A DNA stretch of 64,000 nt from Gammaproteobacteria bacterium (GTDB lineage Bacteria > Pseudomonadota > Gammaproteobacteria > Steroidobacterales > Rariloculaceae). Below, one piece after another: positions 34,904 to 42,883 of this stretch. Position numbers and translations under genes: made by a program. Position 1 is the first letter of the stretch. The number at the start of each line of letters is the position of its first letter. The stretch covers positions 16,847 to 80,846 of the forward strand of contig PKRJ01000008.1 in NCBI GenBank assembly GCA_017577365.1. The letters run 5' to 3'. The notes under the pieces were generated by a model. That model was given only the letters and a program-made list of their open reading frames with translations. It was not told the DNA's origin and did no database searches.

Positions 34904-36868
34904 ATGCACGTGTTGCAGCAACGATCGATCCGGTTCGATGCCGTCGGGCGCGCGCTCGATCGGCTGATCCTCCTGATGAACGGCGCGGGCGTCGTGTGGG
35001 TATTCGCGCTGACGTTTCTGATTTGCGCGGATATCGTCGGACGCACGATCTTCGACAACCCGATCCGCGGCGTGACCGAGATCGTCTCGCTGTCGCTCGT
35101 CGCGAGCGTTTTCCTGCAGATCCCTTACGCCGTGAACCGCGACCGGCTGACGCGCGCGCGGGTGTTGCTCGATCGGCTCGATGCCGGTGCGCCCGGCGCC
35201 GCGCATCGCTGGCGCCTCGTCATGACCGCGATCGCCGCGGTGCTGTTCGCGATCACGGCGATCGGCGAATGGCCCGACATGGTCCGCGCGCTCGCGACGC
35301 GCGAGTTCGCCGGGGTCGAGGGCCAGTTCACGATCGCGGTCTGGCCGATCAAGGCGATCGTCGTGCTCGGCGCCGTCGTCGCGGCGATCGAATGCATGCG
35401 GTTTCTCGGTGAATCGAGGCCGGCGGACGCGCGTGCGGACGGGGTGCGCGCCGCGCGTGGAGTGCGGTGGTTCGCTCTGCTCGGCCCGCTGGCGATCGCG
35501 GTCGTCGTGCTCCTCGTGTGGTTCGCGGGAGCCGAGCCGCGCGTGATCGGCGGGCTCATGATCGGCTCCGTGCTCGTGATGATCGCGCTCGGCATGCCGA
35601 TCGCGATCGCGCTGCTTCTCACCGGGTTCGTCGGGCTCGGCCTCTTGAAGCACGATTTCGAGATCGCGACGCGGACGGTCGCGCTCTCCGCCGAAGGCAC
35701 GGTCTCCGAGTACGTGTTCGCGACCGTGCCGCTGTTCGTGCTGATGGGGCTCTTCGTCAACGTCTCGGAGATCGGCCGCGACGCATTCCGCGCCGCGCAG
35801 CTCGTCTTCGGCCGGTTCATCGGCGGCCTCGGCGTCGCGACCGTCGCCGCGAACGCGATCTTCGCCGCGATCACCGGCATCTCGATCGCGTCCGCGGCGA
35901 TCTTCACGAAGATCGCGGTGCCCGAGATGGTGCGTCACGGCTATACGCCGAAGTTCGCCGTCGGGCTCACGGCGGGCTCGTCGGTGCTCGGCATGCTGAT
36001 CCCGCCGAGCCTGCTCCTGATCATCTACGGCGTGATCGCCGAGGTCTCGATCGGCAACCTGTTCACCGCGGCGATCATCCCGGGAGTCCTCCTCGCCGCC
36101 GCGTTCGCGCTCGCCGTGATGGCGATGGCGGCGTTCTGGCCCGGCTTCGTCGGCGACGTCCGTGCGCGCCGCACGGCGGGCGAAGGCGACGAGGCGAAGG
36201 CCGCGTCGCCGAACGAGAGCACGTTGAGCGCGCTCGCAGGGTTGTTCCCCGTCGCGCTCCTGATCGTGCTCGTGCTCGGCGGCATCTACGGCGGCGTATT
36301 CACGCCGACCGAGGCGGGCGCCGCCGGCGCGTTCGGCGCGATGGTGATCGCGCTCGTGAAGCGCCGGCTGACGTGGGCGAAGCTCTGGGACGTGATCCGC
36401 GAGACCGGTCAGGTGTCGGTGATCATCCTGTTCCTGATCATCGCGGCGAACACGTTCAGCCGCATGCTGACGCTGACCGAGCTGCCTCAGGATATCGCCG
36501 GATTCCTCGGCGGCACCGGGCTCGGCCTGTTCGGCTTCCTCGCGATCTACCTCGTGCTGCTGATCGCGCTCGGCACGGTGCTCGATTCGACGTCGATCAT
36601 GCTGATCGTGCTGCCGCTCGCGCTGCCGGTCGCGGGCGAGCTCGGCGTGAACCTCGTGTGGTTCGGCATCGTGACCGTGATCGCCATCGAGATCGGACTG
36701 CTCACGCCGCCCCTCGGCCTGTCGGTCTACGTCATCAAGTCGAGCCTCGACGACGACCGGATCTCGCTCGGCGACATCTTCGCGGGCGCGTCACCGTTCG
36801 TGCTCGTGATGGTGCTCGTCACCGTGATCCTGATGGCCTTCCCCGAGCTGAGCCTCGCGCTGCTGTAG
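34904..36868 (+). CDS. TRAP transporter permease, fused DctQ and DctM subunits
   Basis: 654 residues from ATG 34904. The first 185 or so residues hold four helices of the small DctQ subunit (FLICADIVGRTIFDNPIRG). The rest is the large DctM subunit with about twelve helices, including VPLFVLMGLFVN, GSSVLGMLIPPSLLLIIYG and LIALGTVLDSTSIMLIVLPL. DctQ and DctM are usually separate, but natural fusions are known. It uses the sodium gradient with the binding protein encoded upstream. Confidence 0.92.
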   Translation: MHVLQQRSIRFDAVGRALDRLILLMNGAGVVWVFALTFLICADIVGRTIFDNPIRGVTEIVSLSLVASVFLQIPYAVNRDRLTRARVLLDRLDAGAPGAAHRWRLVMTAIAAVLFAITAIGEWPDMVRALATREFAGVEGQFTIAVWPIKAIVVLGAVVAAIECMRFLGESRPADARADGVRAARGVRWFALLGPLAIAVVVLLVWFAGAEPRVIGGLMIGSVLVMIALGMPIAIALLLTGFVGLGLLKHDFEIATRTVALSAEGTVSEYVFATVPLFVLMGLFVNVSEIGRDAFRAAQLVFGRFIGGLGVATVAANAIFAAITGISIASAAIFTKIAVPEMVRHGYTPKFAVGLTAGSSVLGMLIPPSLLLIIYGVIAEVSIGNLFTAAIIPGVLLAAAFALAVMAMAAFWPGFVGDVRARRTAGEGDEAKAASPNESTLSALAGLFPVALLIVLVLGGIYGGVFTPTEAGAAGAFGAMVIALVKRRLTWAKLWDVIRETGQVSVIILFLIIAANTFSRMLTLTELPQDIAGFLGGTGLGLFGFLAIYLVLLIALGTVLDSTSIMLIVLPLALPVAGELGVNLVWFGIVTVIAIEIGLLTPPLGLSVYVIKSSLDDDRISLGDIFAGASPFVLVMVLVTVILMAFPELSLALL

Positions 36869-36942
36869 CGCGGCCCGCGGACCGTCCGCGGTCGCAGAAT
36901 CGAGACGCCGACGCGGGGACGTCGCGCGTATAGAATCGAGCC

Positions 36943-37563
36943 ATGCGCAGGGATGCCCGCAGGCTTCTTCCGGCCGTCGCGGCCGCGATGCTCGCGACGG
37001 CCGGCCGAGCCGACGACCCGTCGGCCCTCGAGGAGCTCGCGTCGCTGCTCGAGGCGCAGGTCGGCGTCGGCCGGGCGGCGATCGAAAGCGGTCTCGACGG
37101 GCTCCAGCCGGCGTTGGCCGGCGCCGCCGCACCGGCCGTGGCCGCGCTGATCGCGGCGTCGCGCGATGCGGCGATCGCGAGCGGCGTCGAGCCGATCCCC
37201 GAGTCGATCCGCCGCGAGATCGCCGACTACGTCCCCGCGGACGTGCTCGATGCCGTGCGCTGGTGCGTGCGCTGCGGCGGCGAGCTCTCGTTGCAGCGGA
37301 GCACGTTCTTGCTCGGGATCGCCCCCGCGATCACTCTCGACCACGTCATCGTGTTCGCGAAGCTCGACGACGCGCTGAACGATCCGGCGCTCTGGATGCA
37401 CGAGCTCAAGCACGTCATGCAGTTCCGCGAGTGGGGTCTCGACGAGTTCGCGCGCCGCTACCTCGAGGACTACGCGGCGGTCGAGCGCGAGGCGTGGGAT
37501 TTCCGCTGGGCGTGGGTCAAGAGCACGGGCTGGCTCGAGCGGCGCAAGCTCGCGCGGCGCTGA
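36943..37563 (+). CDS. Secreted DUF4157-like protein with HExxH
   Basis: 206 residues with a signal peptide (MRRDARRLLPAVAAAMLATAGRA). The C-terminal half contains ALWMHELKHVMQFREWG, an HExxH zincin-type motif, followed by FARRYLEDYAAVEREA, the layout of DUF4157 domains. Two cysteines (CVRCGG) may form a disulfide. DUF4157 proteins are predicted peptidases, but activity has rarely been shown. It is monocistronic here. Confidence 0.8.
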   Translation: MRRDARRLLPAVAAAMLATAGRADDPSALEELASLLEAQVGVGRAAIESGLDGLQPALAGAAAPAVAALIAASRDAAIASGVEPIPESIRREIADYVPADVLDAVRWCVRCGGELSLQRSTFLLGIAPAITLDHVIVFAKLDDALNDPALWMHELKHVMQFREWGLDEFARRYLEDYAAVEREAWDFRWAWVKSTGWLERRKLARR

Positions 37564-37577
37564 GCGGGAAACGCCGC

Positions 37578-37908
37578 GAGCACGGGCCGGCACCGAGCCG
37601 TGCACGGCTTCAGGATTTTCGCGATGCAGCATCTCGCTGCTGGCGCACGGGCCAGCGTTGCGTGCGTCCCGCTCCGGGGACGCCGGAAGAGCGTCCCTGC
37701 GGCTCGGCGGCCGGCATCCCTGCCGGCCGACGCCCCGGAGCGGGACGCACGCAACGCTGACCCTTTCAGCGTCGTGCCGGCCCACGCGAAGCCGTGCACG
37801 GCTCGCTGCCAGCCCGTGCGCAGGCAGCCAAATTTCGCTTCGCGAAAGCCGTGCGCCGCGCAGCGGCGGCCCGTGCGAAAGCCCTGCGCGACTCGGTGGC
37901 GGGCGTGC
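37578..37908. repeat. Palindrome-rich repeat element with nested inverted repeats
   Basis: It fills the 411 bp gap between two genes. A perfect 27-bp inverted repeat pairs 37653-37679 with 37733-37759 (core GCGTCCCGCTCCGGGG). A GGCCGGCA/TGCCGGCC hairpin lies between the arms. An outer pair at 37595-37611 and 37788-37804 (GAGCCGTGCACGGCTTC) is a perfect 17-bp inverted repeat, and similarity extends outwards. Three imperfect direct copies of a unit of about 35 bp, beginning GCGAA(A)GCC, follow at 37786, 37842 and 37875. No open frame here looks like a gene. It resembles a REP/MITE-like non-coding element. Confidence 0.8.
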
Positions 37909-37974
37909 GCGGCGACGTGCGCGCCCGGAAGTGCGCTAAAGTAGCGCCGGTCCTGATACGAGCTTGCGCCTTCG

Positions 37975-38766
37975 ATGACGACCGCCGCCAAGATCCGCTG
38001 GGGACTTCTCGTAGCCGTTCTCGCCTGTGGTGCCGCGCTGGCCGTGTGGCCCAAGCTCGATGCGCCTGCCCAGCCGAAGCACTGGCGCGTCGAGGTCAAG
38101 GCCAGCTATCCGCACGATCCCGAGGCGTTCACGCAGGGGCTCGCGTTCCACGAGGGTCGACTGTACGAGGGAACGGGCCAGTACGGCCGCTCGTCGATCC
38201 GTCGAATCGCGCTGCCGAGCGGCGAGATCGAGGCGATGCAGCCGCTGAGCGCGCTTTATTTCGGCGAAGGCATCACGATCTTCGACGGCAAGCTACACCA
38301 GCTCACGTGGGTCAACCAGGTCGGGTTCGTCTACGACCTGGAAACGTTCGAGCGCGTCGCGACGTTCCGCTACGAGGGCGAGGGCTGGGGCCTCACGCAC
38401 GACGGCAAGCATCTGATCATGAGCAACGGCTCGGAGCGCATCGTGTTCCTCGACCCCTCGACCTACGAGGTCGTGCGGACGATCCGCGTGCGCTCCGAGG
38501 GCCGTCCCGTCGTGCGGTTGAACGAGCTTGAGTACGTCGACGGCGAGATCTGGGCGAACATCTGGTACGAGGACCGCATCGCGCGCATCGATCCTCGCGA
38601 CGGCGAGGTCGTCGGCTGGATCGATGCGAGCCGGGTCTATCCCAGGTCCGAGCGCGGCCGCGAGGACGTGCTGAACGGCATCGCGTACGATCCCAAGTCG
38701 CGGCGCCTGATCATCACCGGCAAGAACTGGCCGCGGCTGTACGAGGTCGAGGTCGTGCCGCTCTGA
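37975..38766 (+). CDS. Glutaminyl-peptide cyclotransferase (beta-propeller type)
   Basis: 263 residues with an N-terminal membrane or signal segment (WGLLVAVLACGAALAVW). The plant/bacterial glutamine cyclotransferase motifs are clear: PHDPEAFTQGLAF, LYEGTGQYGRSSIRR and LNELEYVDGEIWANIW with its catalytic-site Glu. It converts N-terminal glutamine of exported proteins to pyroglutamate in the periplasm. No operon partner is evident. Confidence 0.93.
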   Translation: MTTAAKIRWGLLVAVLACGAALAVWPKLDAPAQPKHWRVEVKASYPHDPEAFTQGLAFHEGRLYEGTGQYGRSSIRRIALPSGEIEAMQPLSALYFGEGITIFDGKLHQLTWVNQVGFVYDLETFERVATFRYEGEGWGLTHDGKHLIMSNGSERIVFLDPSTYEVVRTIRVRSEGRPVVRLNELEYVDGEIWANIWYEDRIARIDPRDGEVVGWIDASRVYPRSERGREDVLNGIAYDPKSRRLIITGKNWPRLYEVEVVPL

Positions 38767-38877
38767 CTCCGCCGCGCCGCCCGCGTCAGCGACGTCGAGC
38801 CGCGTCCGGCCATGCCGGCCGGATGGCTTTTCGGTATCATCGCGGCCTCAATCTCTTCGCAGGCGGAGCAGCAGCGG

Positions 38878-40029
38878 ATGGGCTTCACGACTAAGCAGGT
38901 GCATGCCGGCGTCGAGCCGGATCCGATCACCGGCGCGATCCTGACCCCGATCTATCAGTCGACGACCTTCGTTCAGAATTCGGTCGACGAGTATCTCGCG
39001 AAAGGGTACTCGTACTCGCGCACGGCGAATCCCACGGTCCGCGTGCTCGAGAAGAAGCTCGCGATTCTCGAGGGCGGGGCCGACTGCACGTGCTACGCGA
39101 CCGGCATGGCCGCGATCCAGGCCGTCCTGCAAGCGTGCCTTTCGGCCGGAGACCACGCGATCGTCTCGGACGTCGCGTACGGCGGCACGTACCGGCTCTG
39201 CACGAAGATCTTCCGCCGTTTCGGCGTCGAGTTCACGTTCGCCGATACGTCGAATCCCGACGCGGTCCGCGCCGCGCTTCGCGACAACACGAAGCTCGTC
39301 CTCACGGAGACGCCGGCGAATCCGACGCTGAAGCTGACCGACATCGCCGCGATCTCGGAGATCACGCGCGAGCGCGGCATCGTGCACGCGGTCGACAACA
39401 CGTTCCTCACGCCGTACTTCCAACGGCCGCTCGAGCTCGGCGCCAACATCTCTATTCACAGCACGACGAAATATTTCGACGGGCACAACGCGACCGTCGG
39501 CGGCGCCGTGATCGTCGACGACAAGGCGCTCGACGAGAAGATCCGCTTCGTGCAGAACGCGACCGGCGTGATCATGTCGCCGTGGGTCGCGTGGCTCACG
39601 CTGCAAGGGACGAAGACGCTCTCGATCCGGCTCGAGCGGCAGGCCGCGAACGCGCAGGCGATCGCCGAGTTTCTCGAATCGCATCCGAAAGTCGCGCAGG
39701 TGCGCTATCCGGGGCTCGAGTCGTTCCCGCAGCACGAGCTCGCGAAGCGTCAGGCAAGCGGCTTCGGGGCGATGCTCTGGTTCGAGGTCAAGGGCGGCGT
39801 CGCGGCCGGCAAGAAGCTGATGGATTCGGTGCGGCTTTGCACGCTCGCGGAGAATCTCGGCTCCGTCGAGACGCTCATCACGCATCCCGTCACGATGACG
39901 CACGCGGACGTCGAGGAAGCGGAGCGCAAGCGCGTCGGCATCATCGACGGTCTCGTGCGGCTCTCGGTCGGTCTCGAGGATCCGGAGGATCTGATCGACG
40001 ATCTGCGCCAGGCGCTCGACAAGATCTGA
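38878..40029 (+). CDS. Cys/Met-metabolism PLP enzyme (cystathionine gamma-lyase/synthase type)
   Basis: 383 residues from ATG 38878 with GGAG upstream. Trans-sulfuration signatures are YSRTANPTVRVLEKKLA, the tyrosine of VAYGGTYRL, and the PLP lysine in SIHSTTKYFDGH. The protein could be cystathionine gamma-lyase, cystathionine gamma-synthase or an O-acylhomoserine sulfhydrylase; motifs do not decide. It lies 10 bp from the MOSC gene, so they are probably co-transcribed. Confidence 0.92.
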   Translation: MGFTTKQVHAGVEPDPITGAILTPIYQSTTFVQNSVDEYLAKGYSYSRTANPTVRVLEKKLAILEGGADCTCYATGMAAIQAVLQACLSAGDHAIVSDVAYGGTYRLCTKIFRRFGVEFTFADTSNPDAVRAALRDNTKLVLTETPANPTLKLTDIAAISEITRERGIVHAVDNTFLTPYFQRPLELGANISIHSTTKYFDGHNATVGGAVIVDDKALDEKIRFVQNATGVIMSPWVAWLTLQGTKTLSIRLERQAANAQAIAEFLESHPKVAQVRYPGLESFPQHELAKRQASGFGAMLWFEVKGGVAAGKKLMDSVRLCTLAENLGSVETLITHPVTMTHADVEEAERKRVGIIDGLVRLSVGLEDPEDLIDDLRQALDKI

Positions 40030-40039
40030 AAACGGATCG

Positions 40040-40858
40040 ATGCCGCGCGTCACGGCGATCAACGTCTACCCGATCAAGTCCTGCGGCGGCATCGCGCGGC
40101 AGAGCGCCGAGGTCCGAGCGCGCGGGCTCGTCAGCGATCGCCGCTACATGCTCGTCGACGCCGACGGCACGTTCATCACGCAGCGCCGCCATCCGCGGCT
40201 CGCGCTCACGCGCGTCGCCGACGACGGCGACGACGGCTTTCGCGTCGACGCGCCCGGGCACTCGACGCTGCGCTTGCCGTGGGTATGGCCGAGCGGTCCG
40301 CGCGTCGAGGTCACGGTTTGGCGGGATCGCGTCCAAGCGACGGCATTGCCGGACGAGATCGGAGCGTGGTTCGAGGACCTCGTCGAGATGCCTTGTAGAA
40401 TCGTCTATATGCCGGACGGCTGGCACCGTGCCGTGCCGAACGAGGCGGCCGCGCCCGGCGACGAGGTGAGCTTCGCCGACGCGGCCCCTATGCTGCTCAC
40501 GTCCGAAGCGTCGCTCGAGGATCTCTGCTCGCGCCTGCCGTCGCCGATCTCGATGCGCCGTTTCAGACCGAATATCGTCGTCGACGGCGACGGGCCCTTC
40601 GTTGAGGACGGCTGGCGGCGGATCGCGATCGGCGAGACGGAGCTCGAAGTGGCCTGGCCGAGCACGCGCTGCGTGCTGACGACGATCGACCCCGACACGG
40701 GCGTGAAGGATCCCGCAGGCGAGCCGCTGCGGACGCTGCGCACGTTCCGCCGCGGACCGAACGGCGTGCTCTTCGGCCAGAACGTGATTCCGCGGCGGCT
40801 CGGCACGATCCGCGTCGGCGACCGCGTCGAGGTGCTCGAGCGCGCGCCGGCGGCTTGA
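40040..40858 (+). CDS. MOSC-domain protein (YcbX/mARC-like)
   Basis: 272 residues. The N-terminal MOSC beta-barrel domain (VTAINVYPIKSCGG) is followed by the MOSC domain (about 135-268), whose molybdenum-ligand cysteine is in PSTRCVLTTIDPDTG. YcbX and mARC reduce N-hydroxylated compounds with a molybdenum cofactor. E. coli YcbX carries an additional C-terminal ferredoxin domain that is absent here, so a separate electron donor is needed. It sits between two trans-sulfuration enzymes on the same strand. Confidence 0.92.
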   Translation: MPRVTAINVYPIKSCGGIARQSAEVRARGLVSDRRYMLVDADGTFITQRRHPRLALTRVADDGDDGFRVDAPGHSTLRLPWVWPSGPRVEVTVWRDRVQATALPDEIGAWFEDLVEMPCRIVYMPDGWHRAVPNEAAAPGDEVSFADAAPMLLTSEASLEDLCSRLPSPISMRRFRPNIVVDGDGPFVEDGWRRIAIGETELEVAWPSTRCVLTTIDPDTGVKDPAGEPLRTLRTFRRGPNGVLFGQNVIPRRLGTIRVGDRVEVLERAPAA

Positions 40859-40934
40859 GCGGGGGCGAGCCGATCACGCTCCGAGCGCACCCTATCGAGC
40901 GCTCGGAGGCACGCGTTCGAGGATTGCTTTCGCG

Positions 40935-42107
40935 ATGAAGAGAGAGACCCGGATCAATCATCCTCCGACGATCGAGCTGCCGGAAGGCAATCGGCCGCTG
41001 GTGCCGCCGATCCATCGCTCGGTCAAGTTCACGTTTCCGACGATAGAGGATTCGCTCCGCCCCGAAGCGCGGACATCGGGCTTCGAGTACATGCGCGACT
41101 CGAATCCGACGACGCGGGAGCTCGAGCTTCTGTGCGCGGAGCTCCAGGGCCGCGACGACGCGATCGCGGTCGCGACCGGCATGGCGGCCGTCTGGCTCGT
41201 GCTGCTCGGCACGCTCGCCGCGGGCGACCGGATCGTGATCTTCGTCGAGTCGTATCGGCCGACGCGCGTCGCCGTGCGGCGCTTTCTTTCCCGCTTCGGC
41301 GTCGAGTTCTCGATGCTGTCGATCCACGATCTCGACGGCATCGAGCGCGAGCTCGCGCGGCCGGAGACGAAGGTCGTGCTGTTCGAGTCGCCGACGAATC
41401 CGATGCTGCACGTCGCGGATATCGGCGCGATCGTCGAGCTCGCGAAGCGACACGGCGTCGTCACCGTGCTCGACAATACGTTCGCGGGGCTGCACAACCA
41501 CGGCCGGTTCGACATCGACTTGTACGTGCACAGCCTGACGAAGTACGCGAATGGGCACGGCGACGTCATGGGCGGCGTCGTGATCGGCGAGCGCGCACGC
41601 ATCAAGGCGCTCCGGCCGCAGGCGGTGAATCTCGGTGCGACGCTCGATCCGGGCGCGGCGTATCTCATCACTAGGGGGCTCAAGACCTACTCGTTGCGCT
41701 TCGCTCGGCATTCCGAGAACGCGCTCGCGATCGCGCGCTATCTCGAGACGAGGCCCGAGGTTCAGCGGGTGCACTATCCGGGTCTGCCGGATCACCCGGG
41801 CCACGAGCTCGCAAAGCGACAGATGGAGGATTTCGGCGGCGTGCTGTGCTTCGATCTCGATTCCGACGAGGCCGGCGCGTGGCGCTTCATCGATGCGCTC
41901 GAGCTTTTCGCGACGACGGCGAGCTTGGGCTCCACCGACTCGCTCGTCGCGCCGACGAAGCTCTATGCGGCCGGAGACTTGTCGGACGAAGAGCTTGCCG
42001 TCTCCGGCATCAAGCCGTCGACGATCAGGCTCGCGGTCGGGCTCGAGCACGTCGACGATCTGATCGCCGACCTCGAGCGTGCGTTCGAGCGCTGGAAGAG
42101 CGGCTGA
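40935..42107 (+). CDS. Divergent Cys/Met-metabolism PLP enzyme
   Basis: 390 residues. The PLP lysine is in YVHSLTKYANGHGD, and YMRDSNPTTRELELL and IKPSTIRLAVGLEH are family motifs. It differs from the enzyme at 38878: the N-terminus is longer and the conserved YGGT is SYRPTR here. It most resembles MetC/cystathionine beta-lyase-like proteins, but the substrate is uncertain. It probably belongs to the same transcription unit as the two genes before it (76 bp gap). Confidence 0.88.
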   Translation: MKRETRINHPPTIELPEGNRPLVPPIHRSVKFTFPTIEDSLRPEARTSGFEYMRDSNPTTRELELLCAELQGRDDAIAVATGMAAVWLVLLGTLAAGDRIVIFVESYRPTRVAVRRFLSRFGVEFSMLSIHDLDGIERELARPETKVVLFESPTNPMLHVADIGAIVELAKRHGVVTVLDNTFAGLHNHGRFDIDLYVHSLTKYANGHGDVMGGVVIGERARIKALRPQAVNLGATLDPGAAYLITRGLKTYSLRFARHSENALAIARYLETRPEVQRVHYPGLPDHPGHELAKRQMEDFGGVLCFDLDSDEAGAWRFIDALELFATTASLGSTDSLVAPTKLYAAGDLSDEELAVSGIKPSTIRLAVGLEHVDDLIADLERAFERWKSG

Positions 42108-42111
42108 CGGC

Positions 42112-42822
42112 TCAGCCGGTCCCCGTCTCGTCGAGCGGGGCGATGCAATCGGCGTCGTCGTGCTCGGGCTTGTTCACGCGCATCGAGATGCGTCGGGTCA
42201 GCACCTCCGGGCCGGGCGCCAGCAGAATGCGCTCGAGCGCGTCGCGAGCGGCATTCGGATCGAGCCAAGTCGCGTAGTGCTCGGGCGCGAGCACGGCCGG
42301 CATGCGGTCGTGGACGTGCGCGACGTCGCTCGTCGCGTCACGCGTCAGGATCGCGAAGGTCCGCAACGGCTCGCCGGGCTCGTTCGGGACGGCATCTCGT
42401 TGCCCGCGGCGGGCACGCTCGCTCGATCGGGGCGGGCTCGACGTCGTCCAGATGCCCGCGAAAGCGATCGGCGCGAACTCGCCGCGAAAATGCACGTACG
42501 GCTGCTTGGGCGCGCGTTCGCCTTGCCATTCGTACCAGCCCGCGGCCGGCACGAGGCAGCGGCGGCTGCGCGCCGAATCGGCGAATGCGCGCGACGTGAA
42601 GACGGTCTCGGCGCGCGCGTTGATCCATGCCCGCTCCGCCCAGCGCGGCTTGTATCCCCAGACGAAGAGCTCCGCCGCGCGGCTGCCGTCGCGGCGCGTG
42701 CGGATGACCGCGGCGAGCTGGCTCGGCGCGACGTTGAACGACCGCCGATAGCCCTCGGGGGGCTTGAGCTCGAAGAAGCGTTCGAACGCCGACTCGTCCG
42801 GGGTCAGGAATCGTCCGCACAT
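42112..42822 (-). CDS. yedK: SOS response-associated protein YedK/HMCES
   Basis: 236 residues beginning MCGRF, whose Cys2 becomes the N-terminal nucleophile that crosslinks to abasic sites in single-stranded DNA. Other active-site residues appear in FNVAPSQ (Asn), NARAETV (Glu) and VHDRMPAVL (His). The protein shields abasic sites at replication forks. It converges on the PLP-enzyme gene with four bases between the stops. Confidence 0.95.
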   Translation of the reverse strand: MCGRFLTPDESAFERFFELKPPEGYRRSFNVAPSQLAAVIRTRRDGSRAAELFVWGYKPRWAERAWINARAETVFTSRAFADSARSRRCLVPAAGWYEWQGERAPKQPYVHFRGEFAPIAFAGIWTTSSPPRSSERARRGQRDAVPNEPGEPLRTFAILTRDATSDVAHVHDRMPAVLAPEHYATWLDPNAARDALERILLAPGPEVLTRRISMRVNKPEHDDADCIAPLDETGTG

Positions 42823-42883
42823 CGTGGTCGGCTCCGCCGCAAGTGCCGAGTCGCGGTCGCGCCGCGGCGGAGCCCGGCGCGGC

